Assembly: GCA_013368325.1 (NCBI GenBank)
Contig: JAACJK010000219.1
Location: 930,001 to 994,000 of the forward strand
DNA length: 64,000 nucleotides
From: Ephemerocybe angulata
Taxonomy: Eukaryota; Basidiomycota; Agaricomycetes; Agaricales; Psathyrellaceae
Direction: 5' to 3'
Below the pieces are notes generated by a model. The model was not told the DNA's origin and searched no databases. It saw nothing but the letters and a program-made list of their open reading frames with translations. Below, one piece after another: positions 21,325 to 31,396 of this stretch. The translations under genes were made by a program, and so were the position numbers. The number at the start of each line of letters is the position of its first letter. Position 1 is the first letter of the stretch.

Positions 21325-24300
21325 CTAAAGAATAACAATATCCCAATCCTGAGTAATCTTCACCCCAGGATCCTTAATAACAAGCACCCCCGCCCTCCCA
21401 CCCTTCTTCTCCTTACTCCCAACCCCCGGCGTCCACTCCCACTCCAGCTCCTTGCCCCCCTCCTCCAACTTCACACTCTTAGGCTTCGCCTTCACACCCA
21501 CAACCACAACCTTCTCCACCCTCACATCCCTCTCCTCCAACGTCCTTGCATACTTATTCTCCCTATCATAGCTCGTAAGCGCCGGCGACGCGCCCTCCAC
21601 CGCCTCCGCCGGCCTCGCGCTCCCCAAATCCCGACTGCTCACACGCAAGCCCTTCTTCCCACTCTTCACCGCCGTAAACTCCCTCCACACATACTCGCCC
21701 CTCTGATGCCCAAACGTCTCCCCATCATCAAGATACAGCTCCCCGCGCGCCCCCTCATCCTTGCTCAACGCAACCTTCAGCGTGAACGGATCGTACTTCA
21801 TGAGCCCGCTCGCCCTCCTCGGCCTCTCGCGCGTGGGCACGACGGAGCCTCCACGCACGAGCAGCGGGATCTGGTCGAGCGCCGCAGGCACACTCACCGT
21901 CCGCCCCTTCACCGCACCCCTATACGTCTCCCCCGTAAAATACCCATAATACACCTCATCCTCGCCCAAATACACCTCCGCCTCCCTCACATCCTTCTGC
22001 GTCACAGGCTTCACAAGCAGCCCACTCCCGCCTATATAATACTGGTCGTCCATCTCCCACCCCTTCCTATCCTTCGGGAACACAGTGTACTGCGGCCGCA
22101 GGATAGGCTTGCCGGTCACAGAAGTTTCGCGGAAGGCGGTGTACCACACGGGCAGGAGGGTGTAGCGCAGGCGCAGGCTGTCTGTGACCATCTCTTTGTA
22201 GGGGGATGGGAGGAGGTAGGGCTCGCGCCGCTTGGTGTCGATGTGCGCGTGGGCGCGGAAGAAGGGGGCGAAGGCGCCGACTTGGTACCACCGCACGAGC
22301 ATCTCGGGCTCGGGGTTGCCGAAGAAGCCTCCGACGTCGGCTAGGAGGTAGAATTGGTAAGTAAGTGTAATTGGAGGGAGGAGGAAGGGGTACGTACATC
22401 CGGCGAAACTTAGTCCGGCGATGCTGTTGGAGAGGACCATCTTGACGCCGACTTCCATGTGTTCCCAGGTGCCGAGGTTGTCTCCGGTCCACATCGCACC
22501 GAAGCGCTGCGAGCCGGCGAAGAAGGAGCGCGTGAGGACGAAGGGTCTCTTGGGTGGGTCTGAGCGAACTGCGAGGGCTTGCCAAGTAGCGTTCGACTGT
22601 CCAGAAGTTTAATAAACAACTTAGTGAGGAGAGAGCGGGTAAGGACGTACGTAGAGCATGCCATTAATATTATGAACATCGCGATGTTCCCATCCATCAT
22701 AGTGGACATTATCCTTAGGCATCGTAATCTCAGGCCCATTAAACACAGACGGCTCGTTCATGTCGTTCCAGATATGCACATCCTCAGTGCTCTTCGTCCA
22801 GCTCCACTTGCCGCCCTCGAGCTGGTACGGCTTGAAGAGGCTCTTCCACCAGTCCCAGGCGTTGGGGTTGAAGAAGTCGACCCAGGACGAGCTGCCGGGC
22901 CAGCACCACCCCTCGTACTCGCCCTCGCCGCTCTTGGGCTTGACGAGGATGCCGAGCTCCTGTGCGGCGGTGAAGGCGGGGTAGTTGTTGTCGCGCTTGA
23001 GATGCGGGTCGACGATGACGACCATCTAGTCAGTCAGTAGAAGTAGCGCGTCAGTTTCTGCTTGTGTAGGATGAAGGTGGGAAGGCAGGGCGCACCTTCC
23101 TGCCGGTTGCGGCGACGTCGTTTATCATCTCGACGGGGTCGGGGAACATCTTCTCGTTCCACATGAAGTACTCGTGGTCGACAGAGTACTCGATGTCCAA
23201 CCAGAGCACGTCCATGGGGATGTTCTCCTCGTCGAACCGCTTCTGCACAGTCCGCACATCCTCCGAGCTCACGTAGTTCCACCTGCACTGATGGTACCCA
23301 AGACCAAACAGAGCAGGCATCGGGGGCGTTCCAGTCAGCTTCGCGTATTGCGCAAAGACATCATCGGGTGTAGGACCGGGGAGGATGAACACATCGAGGA
23401 TACCGGACTCGGAGATCCAGTGCGTCTCGGTGGAGCGGTCGGTCGAGTGGGAGACGTCGATCCAGGTCTCGGACGCCACCAAGTCGAAGACGGCGACCGT
23501 CGAGTCCTCGGAGTGCGCGTGCATGAGGGGGATGGAGCCGTAGAGCGAGACGGGGGACGAGGCGAGGTACTCGAAGACGTCGGCGTTGTAGAGGCGGTAG
23601 GGGTCGGTGAAGGTGGGGTTCTCGCCGGCGGTCGAGGGGAGCGCCAGGCGGGTTGCGTGCTGGGGGATGCCGTAGACGACGGGGTGGTGGGGGAAGGTGA
23701 TGTCGACCGAGAGGGACTCGGGGCCTGTTTTGAAATGAATAAGCTCAGGGTATTGCTGTAGAGGGGTGGAACGTACCCTTGGGTTTGGAGTCGGTCCAGG
23801 AGTTGAAGGTCTCCTCCCAGAGCGCATCCTCGTCGGCACCTTCGAACCACGCGCGGGGATTCTCCGGGGCTTCGATAACAGTCTGCTCCTGGCCCTCCGC
23901 TGCTGGGGTCGCCTCAACGGCGGCAGCAGGCTCAGCCTTCTTGCGGAAATGCTCCATGTGCAGCAGACCCTTGCCGTTGATAACAACCTGCTCCTTGCCG
24001 TTCTTATACAGTGTAACCTGCAGAGGTGCATAGGAAACGACGACCTCGTTCGGGCCATAAGTTGCCCTAAGATCCTTCTTGCCCGCTACCCACTTGACGT
24101 TCTTGCTGATGCTAGGCTCGGAAATGAGAGCCCACGACGCCGCCTCGTCGTACCGCTTGCGAAGTCCGCCGACCTCGTCCATGCGCACCCGCACGGCTCC
24201 ATCCTCCTGGATGCGGACCTCGAGGCCAAAGTTAACCTCCGGGTATAAAGACGACTTGACGCCAGCCTGGACTACCGCCTTGTCCGTCGCGACGGATACA

Positions 24301-24488
24301 GTGCTGGGGTCGACAGAGTACGGAGACTGCCATGCTGATTTCGCCTCCTGCGCCCGCTGGGAGAGCGCGCGGCCGCGGCGGCAGAAACCCGACTGCGAGC
24401 AGGTCTTGAAGTCTTGCTCTTTGAATGCGAGGGCGTCGTGGAAGACGAGGGCCAGGGACACGATGCCCAGGACTGAACGGGCCCACAT
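21325..24488 (-). CDS. ROT2: Glucosidase II alpha subunit (glycoside hydrolase family 31)
   Basis: ER-lumen exo-alpha-1,3-glucosidase that trims the second and third glucoses from N-glycans. The start at 24488 gives a signal peptide (MWARSVLGIVSLALVFHDAL) and the typical first mature segment 'FKTCSQSGFCRRGR' with its paired cysteines. Next come the N-terminal beta-sandwich, 'FGLGYHQCRWNY' and 'IPMDVLWLDIEY', then the nucleophile motif 'WNDMNEPSVF' (about 22738-22770) and the acid/base region 'MWTGDNLGTWEHM' (about 22450-22495). The C-terminal beta domains end 'DPGVKITQDWDIVIL'. About 950 residues and four or five introns. There is no HDEL; in known systems retention depends on the beta subunit. 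It is divergent from the Sld7-like gene with only 198 bp between start codons. Confidence 0.93.
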
Positions 24489-24686
24489 GTTGGTCAATGC
24501 TAGGTCAGTGCGCCGGTAATTGGACACGTCGCGTGTGAGAATGCTTCCGCGCTCCTGTTTGGCGCCGGCCTCCGAGCCAAATAAGTAAGTGACGTCACAC
24601 GCGCCCACGTGGTGTGACCGAGCGCGTCTGTTTGGTCACGCCCGTTCGCGACGACGAGGTCCCTCATCGCCGTCGACGTCGAAGGG
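24489..24686. promoter_or_regulatory. Short divergent promoter with CRE-like and E-box palindromes
   Basis: Between the ATGs of glucosidase II alpha and the Sld7-like gene lie TGACGTCA (24590-24597) and CACGTG (24606-24611), 8 bp apart. Both are core sites for bZIP-type or bHLH-type factors. No TATA box is obvious. Confidence 0.6.
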
Positions 24687-26483
24687 ATGTCGCAGCCGTC
24701 GCCGTCAAAGGCCCCCAGGACGCCCTCCACGAGCAAGATTCTGCCACGCCCAGGGAGCTCGCACTCGCAGACGCCCAGCCAGCTCTCGACCTCGTACCGC
24801 CTGCTCTACCGCGGCGCGCTATCCCTGCCCGACTCACACATCCTCCTGGACGGTCTCGCATTCGTCGCAAAGCTCGAGAGCCCCACGAAGCATGTTACAA
24901 CCTCTCTGCTTGAAAACTCGCTCGCGCTGGCGTTGGAGAGTATGCGCGGACGGCCGAGTCTCCGCTTCCAAGGCGTGGTGAAGTTGGCAGATGTCTATAT
25001 GGACGAAAGTGCCTGTGTCGAGATGTGCGTAGCTCGCTCTAGTGAGATTTTGCCCACTGACTTGTATGATAGGGACATCCACCCCCGCGCCCTCATATCC
25101 CGCATCTACTTCGAAAACATGTTCTGCCTAAAACCCTTCCCCGCCAACCCCAAAGGCAAAGCCACCCAAAGCACCCTCAAATCCGACATCGGGATCAAAA
25201 TCTCCCTCGGCGACAGCGGTACGCACGTCCCTCCTTTGTCTCCCATACACACCCCTGTCCGCCACACCACCACCGCACAAAGCACCCAACAATACTAACA
25301 ACACTCTTCAATAAATAAACCAGATGGCCCCGAAACGACCCAAATAGTCGTCTACGCCCACCTCCCCCCTCCCACACCCCTCCTAAACTCCCCCTCCAAA
25401 GACAAAGACCCCACACACACCCCAAACGCGAACCCCAACAGCCCAACGATCCAGCTCCGCGTCGCACGCCTCACCCCCCGCCCAACGCAAAAGCCCATCC
25501 GCCTCCCCCGCCCCGACGACCCCATCCCGCGCAAACCGCCCCTCACCTTCGCCTCCAACGCATCCACTTCCATGGCGCATGTGCAGACACTCCCGATGCA
25601 GCGCGTGGGCTCGCTGAAAGATCTAAAGCGCGTGGCGAGCGGGTCTTTGAAGGGCGACCTCAAACGCGTGGCGAGCGGGAGCTTTTCCTCCTCCTCTGCG
25701 GCTGGGGTGACGAATGGTCTGGCTGCTAAACGGCCGAAACTTGTGGGGGGCAATGCGAGTTCCGGGAATGGGAATGTGGGGAATGTGGGGGCGGGGGTGG
25801 GGATGTTGTCTGGCTTGGGGAGCGGGGTGCGGTTGCCGCCTGTGCAGGCGCATGTTGGTGATGGAGATGTGTTTAAGGTGCCGGAGCTGCCGAGGCAGGT
25901 CTCGGCGAAGAATTTGAAGGTGGGTGGGGGGAAGGAGAAGGGGAAGGAGAGGGAGAGGGATGTGGATGTGGGGGATGTGGATGATGTGTTTGGGGGTGCG
26001 GTTTTGACGAGCAGTTTGAAAGACGTTGGGGATGGGGATGATTTGTTTGGGCTTGAAGATGAGTTTGATGGTGGGGCGGTGGAGAGGGGGAATAAGAATG
26101 TGAGTGGTTCTCCCTTTTGCTTTCATTTCATGTCTGTTTTGCTTTGGATGTGGGCTGATCATCTGCGGTAGACGATAAAGAAAGCTACGATAGCGTTCCT
26201 CGCCAAGGTGAAAGATCCGGCGAAGAAGGACGCTGTGTTTGACAAGAACCATCCAGACTTTAAAGAGTTTTATGGTGCTGTGTATCGGGGGGTCTGCTTT
26301 GCAGTTGTGAGTACATCCTCGTCATCCACTCTGCGTGAATGAACAAGTCGATCTAACCTGTACTCTTTGTGTGTATAGCGGGGGCGAATACGGCTAGAGA
26401 CGGTCGATCAGGGGATCGTAGAGAGACTTTTGAAGATGCATACGAGGATGTACTTGACGGGGCTTGGGCCTCCTGCTGCATAG
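24687..26483 (+). CDS. Protein with Sld7-like C-terminal domain (possible replication-initiation factor)
   Basis: Five exons. It starts at MSQPSPSKAPRTPST and has a folded N-terminal part ('YRLLYRGALSLPDSHILLDG', 'LRFQGVVKLADVYMDES', 'ISRIYFENMFCLKPF'). A long low-complexity stretch follows (25330-26100), with 'GSLKDLKRVASGSLKGDLKR' and acidic 'DVDDVFGG' and 'DDLFGLEDEFD' blocks. The conserved-looking end is 'TIKKATIAFLAKVKDPAKK', then 'HPDFKEFYGAVYRGVCFAVR' and a final helix with 'VERLLKMHTRMYL'. 'HPxFKExYxxVYRGVxFAxR' recalls the Sld7 C-terminal domain; Sld7 partners Sld3 at replication origins in yeast. Introns are at about 25025-25072, 25219-25323, 26101-26171 and 26308-26378. The assignment rests on memory of that motif and could be wrong. 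Confidence 0.5.
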
Positions 26484-26621
26484 ATTTCATTCACGAAGTT
26501 CTCGTCCAATCGTAGAATTCTCTCTAGTATGTGAGGAGTTTTCGGTATGTTTTTGCTCAAAGTTGTTGATCCCGGGACCATGTGACTTCATATTAGCCGC
26601 CTGGGCGCTTAGCGCCGTACC

Positions 26622-26628
26622 TATATAA
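26622..26628 (+). promoter_or_regulatory. TATA box
   Basis: TATATAA about 70 bp upstream of the ATG at 26696, preceded by the palindrome GGCGCTTAGCGCC at 26604-26616. Confidence 0.4.
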
Positions 26629-26695
26629 CGAGCGTAGCCTCACTCAGTCTTTGTTATCCATCGTTCCCTCTCACACCGGTCGCATTTATTGCAAG

Positions 26696-27001
26696 ATGCC
26701 CTTCAACGATCACGCTAGAAGCTTCGCAGCCAATGCATCGCGCATTGACGCCCGCCTTACCGACAACCCAACCACATTCCCCAAACATCAACAACCACTC
26801 CTCGACCTACTAACCGGAGAAAACTGGGCCAACAACAGAAACTATCTATCCAAAATCCAAATCGACGTCCCTTCCACCAATTCAGCATGGCACTTCCACA
26901 GCCTCAACGGCACCTCGACTTCAGGCACCTGGCACCGCTACGGAGGAAGTCCGTCGACAAAGGTATGCGAGGTCGTGCGTGTTCCTTGCTTAGGGGGCTG
27001 A
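26696..27001 (+). CDS. Small hypothetical protein, 3' end uncertain
   Basis: The ATG at 26696 follows a TATA box and opens a well-behaved frame: MPFNDHARSFAANASRIDAR, then 'PLLDLLTGENWANNRNYLSK' and 'WHFHSLNGTSTSGTWHRYGG'. Translation as written stops at 27001. A donor-like GTATGC at 26963 suggests an intron after Ser-Thr-Lys, and the frame at 26994-27160 ('PWTVGELQSLLRVVQNKRYG') may be a later exon, but I could not find an in-phase acceptor. No family recognised. Confidence 0.35.
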   Translation: MPFNDHARSFAANASRIDARLTDNPTTFPKHQQPLLDLLTGENWANNRNYLSKIQIDVPSTNSAWHFHSLNGTSTSGTWHRYGGSPSTKVCEVVRVPCLGG

Positions 27002-27241
27002 GGGATGGGGTTGAGGCGCCGTGGACTGTTGGAGAACTTCAGAGTCTTTTGCGTGTGGTGCAGAACAAGCGATATGGGCAATTGCCTCCCAGGCATCGGA
27101 CACGGATGTGGGTGGTTGAGGAGGTGAGGGATGAGCAGGTGTCACCTGTGAATCCCAGATAATCCCTGGAGAACACAGGTAAAAAACCTGTTCTTGCCAT
27201 GGATTTTGCCAGGGATTTTACCTGGACAAAAAGTTTATAGT

Positions 27242-27414
27242 GGACGGCGATCTCAGCAGCGAGCTGGCGGACGTTGGGATTGGGCTCAGAGGACGCGCCT
27301 TTTTTTCGCTGGGCTTCTGCTTCTTTAGTGTCGATGAATAATATGGAGGAATTTCTGACGCTTGGGAGATGGAGGCCGGGGAGGGACGGCGATCTCAGCA
27401 GTAGGCTGGCGGAC
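27242..27414. repeat. Decayed direct repeat in an intergenic region
   Basis: GGACGGCGATCTCAGCAG followed by a GCTGGCGGAC block occurs at 27242-27272 and again at 27384-27414, with a weaker third trace near 27432. The rest of 27002-27700 has no gene I can support. A 141-codon minus-strand frame at 27039-27464 covers both repeats, but in different phases, which argues against coding. Confidence 0.6.
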
Positions 27415-27700
27415 TTGACGGTGGGGATAGTGACCTGAGACTTCAGCAGTGTGCTTGGCCACATTGGCGGCGGGCTGTCAGGGCGCTGGGGCCGGAGACG
27501 TTGTGCTGCTGTTCTTAATAACGATCCATTCTGGGACCAAACGCCCTCCAGAAGAAAGCCCCTATCTCAAGTTGTGATCATGATTTGTCAGGGCGTCTAA
27601 ATCACGGAGAACGTGACCACCTTCCTTTTAAGCTCTCAATGAACCCCTCTTTGTCCTCAACCAACATCATACCGCTATTAAGGTCTTTCATTTCCGAACC

Positions 27701-30700
27701 ATGGCCACGAATGACCCCGACACACAACACACGGCTACGATACAAAGTAACGAGCCCATTAAATCGACGGGGCCGCCAATCGACACTATTGAGGCCAGCG
27801 CCTGGTTTAACAGCAGTTCGCAGGCACCACATATGTCGCCCCTTGGCAGCACATTCACGGACGAAGGGAATATACCCCGGAGAGTGGAGATTGGGCAGTG
27901 GAGTCCTCGCAGCTCTGAGGCGTCGTTAAGCCCCACCGGCTCGTTGGGTGTTCTTAGCCTTGCGGATTCTTCGGTTGTGAGTGGGGCTGCGAGTGGCGTA
28001 GGGACGAGTTGTAACAGCAGTCCTAGTCCATATGGTGCGTTGCATTTGTGCTTGTATGGCCTTTTCTATGAGATTAATGTACACGTAGAGCCTGGCCAGT
28101 ACGACGACGCGCCTATCCCTCCAGACGACTGCACAGCATTGTCTGCGACCGTGCCTGCTCATCCCTCGAATTCTTCCAGCAGCCTCCCAGATCTCAGCAC
28201 AGTAGAAATTAGCCTTTATAACGGACCCTCAGACGCTGAGGAGCCCAATGGCACAAGCATAGTTCTCGAGGGGAACCCTCCAGCCACGACACTCCCGCCG
28301 AATGACGCGCACGGCCCCGATTCCGTAACCCCTCCCGCAGCCCTCGTCGTTTCCAGACCGAAGAGCCCTGAAAGCGGCTTAGACTCCAGCACCACCACAA
28401 TACAGCAATTCTCCCCTTCCTCTCCCCAGAGGAGATCCGTCGACGAAATTGACCCTGCACACCCACCCCAGCCTCACTCCTCCGAGGCGGGGCCACATGA
28501 CAACACACCCAGAGCCTTATATTCGCTCATAGAGCATTCCCCAGTACACCTCGAACAGCAATTCGAAGGGCTGTCTTTCTTCCCTTTCACACCCACATCT
28601 ACCCAACCTTCATTGCCACTCCAGTCCGAGGTCAGCGCCGAACGCCCCGATGCGCCTCGGGCATACGGAACCTCGAGCTCCGATACTGCTGGTACACCGA
28701 CACAGACCTATCTAGGGAACTCGATGCTGCACCCCATTGATCCCATCTACTCTGAGCCTGAGTGGTGGGATCCAGAGAACCCCTTAACCTCCGAGGAAGC
28801 TTATAGAAATACGATGGTCAATGCAATGGCAACACCGACTACGCAGCGGCATCGAACGTTACAGCTAGACGGCTCGTATTCACACCCAGCGCCCTACGGC
28901 CCGATGGGCGCTGGTGAGGCGGGGGAGCAAGGGAGTACCAGCGGGAGTGGGCACGCGGAAGAAGGCTCCGCCGAATCGAAACGAGATGGGAAGGGCAAGG
29001 GGAAAGCGACGAAGTTCCTAGAGCCTCCAGGCCCGAAGTGGGGAGCATCTCGAAGAATTCGTCATCGGGACAGGCGCCTTCAAGAGCGGAACGGATGGAG
29101 GAGTGCATCGGAGGACGACAGTGGCGACGAGAGCGGCGATAGCTCTCACCCTGGAAGCGACTCGAACAGCTCTGTCGGCGTGCCACCTGATATCTACGTA
29201 GCCTCTCCCCAAGGAACGCTTGTGCCAGTTCCCAGCACTGCAAGCCCTGCAAGCCCTTCCGGTAATGGAAGTTCTGCCCTTTTCCCCCAAGTCGAACCAA
29301 CGCCGTCTCCAGGACCACCGCTCCCTCTGCCAATAGAGGACAGTACCAAAGAGCAAGTTGAGCTTACAGATAGCGACGGCGAGTCGGAAACAATCCACAT
29401 CGTACAAGGCGGTTGGCATCCATTCGGAGCGCCCTCGAACTTCAATTCTTGGGGCAGCTTCCCAATGCCTTTTGGGTATAACGACTCGAATTCGAATCCT
29501 TACTTGACGCCCAATCATGGTACAAGCACTGGCAGACTATCCAGTGTACATCTCGGCGCGTCGCCCGGCGGATGGGCGACAGGTACCCCACTTAGCCTCC
29601 AAGGATTCCCCACACCAAGACCCAGTGGGTCAACCACTCGGGATGGCTCTCACCCACTGCATCGGTCCCCATGGCTTGGTCCCACTGCCCCTGATACTCG
29701 ATATGCCCAGCACTCCCAAGGCTGGCCTGAATCGTTCCCAACCCCCGGGAACCGGAATCAGAGCGCATATCACGGCCCTGGGCAGGGCTACGCTCCTCTG
29801 CCACCTTCAACAGGCTCTACCGCCAGGAATGCAAGCCTACAGGCAACGCCCCTCCATCCCGGTGGTCAGACACCCTCTCTTCTAACACCGCTGGGGAGTA
29901 CGCCATGGCAAGGACGACCGCTCAGAGGACTTCCCGGAAGCCACACAAGTCCCATGTTTCTCTCCCCGTGGGGTACGGGTCCAGCAAATCCGCACCAAAT
30001 GCTACCGCCAAACCTAACTCCCAATACCACGCCAGGCGTGGGACATGCGTCACCGTTCTTTTCGTCGTTCGGCGGTATGCAGCCTGGACACCAGCAGCAG
30101 ACTCCCAATTGGAATGCGACGCCTAATACTGCGCCCCCGGCGTACAGTGGTGGAAACTTGCACCCTAACAACAACAATGGGGCGTGGACGAGCTCGGGAG
30201 CAGGGGGGCAGGGACTGCTTCTCCCTACGGCCTATCGTCTTCATCCCAGGTTCTCCTTTGCTGACGCCAATGTGTCGTTCGTGGTGAGCAAGCCCTTTCC
30301 AAATTACCACGGAAGATCGTATCTGACTGACTTCATACTAGTTGAATGATGTCGAGTATCGGATACACCGTTACTTCCTCGAAACGCACTCAACATATAT
30401 GAGGGACCTTCTCGCCACTGTCCCGTTCTATAACAATCCCATTCCCCTCTCAGTATCAAATACTGACTTTGAGCGAATGCTGTCGTTCTTCTATCCATCG
30501 TAAGCTTCTTTGAAAACGAAATTCCTCCTCAAAGTCACTAACAGACATTTCTAGAAGTTTGAACGAACCCGAGATTACGACAGTTGAAGAATGGACCTCG
30601 GTATTTTCACTCTCGACCGATTGGAGCTTCAGAGACCTCCGCAAACGCGCCATCGAGGAGATAACGAAGTTGACGACACCCGTTCAGCGGATCCTTCTGT

Positions 30701-30921
30701 ATCGCCGGCATCAAGTCAACGAGTGGGCCTACTCTGGATACGAGGAACTATGTATGCGCGGACAGCCGCTCTCTCCCGACGATGGCGAGCAGCTCGGTAT
30801 GCGCTCGGTGATCAAGGTGTGGGAAGCGCAACAGGAGCTGATGAAGAAAGGGTTATGCCGTATGAATTGCTGCAAGGAGTTCACCGAGAGCACCATTAAA
30901 GGCAAATTTAACTTGCTGTGA
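27701..30921 (+). CDS. BTB/POZ-domain protein with very long disordered N-terminus
   Basis: Exon 1, 27701-30283, encodes about 860 residues that are nearly all Pro/Ser/Thr/Gly/Gln-rich, with acidic Ser runs around 29100-29190. A small in-frame intron (28037-28101 region) is possible. The BTB fold starts at the exon end ('FADANVSFVV') and continues in exon 2 (30342-30499, 'VEYRIHRYFLETHSTYMRDL') and exon 3 (30555-30921, 'EEWTSVFSLSTDWSFRDLRK' and 'EELCMRGQPLSPDDGEQLGM'). The order (buried strand, R-I-H-R-Y-F-L, then a C-terminal helical extension) matches the common basidiomycete BTB family. A second member lies at 46808-47560. BTB domains dimerise and often bind Cullin-3; the role here is unknown. 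Confidence 0.78.
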
Positions 30922-31087
30922 GGTAGCGGTGAGTGTGGGGTGAAGTGGCCGAGCCCGTCATTAGACAAACAATGAGGACGCTGTAGATACCCTGGACTCA
31001 GTTCAATCACAACATAAATTGTAACTTTATTTGTATTTGACATATTTTCAGCTTATCGTAGGCTGAGGCAGCCTCTCGTATGTCATT

Positions 31088-31168
31088 AGCGCCGGCAAGT
31101 CCCCACAGACTAAACCTACATAGCGTATGTGTGTGTAGGTTTAGTCTGTGGGGTTACTTGCCGGCGCT
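31088..31168. repeat. Near-perfect inverted repeat (33/35-bp arms, 13-nt loop)
   Basis: The left arm 31088-31120 (AGCGCCGGCAAGTCCCCACA...) and right arm 31134-31168 are complementary throughout, except for two extra bases (TA) in the right arm. The loop is 31121-31133. It lies between the BTB gene's stop and the F-box gene's start. It could be a hairpin transcript, a miniature element or a boundary palindrome. Confidence 0.93.
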
Positions 31169-31396
31169 TCAAAATCTCGGCGCTTGACTGCTCAAGCCTC
31201 CAATAGTACTCGATGGATCGTCGCCATGGCCCAAGAGTTCATCTTGCCGAGCCCGGCTCAGGTATAAACTCCGTCTCAGTCTCCGACGTGAGAAAAACAA
31301 TCAGCTCTAGCCTCTCCTTCGATTTTCTGTTCCAGACCTTCAAGGCCTCATCCGTTGCTCATTCCTCCTTCTCTTGCTTTCAAATCATCTCAAACA

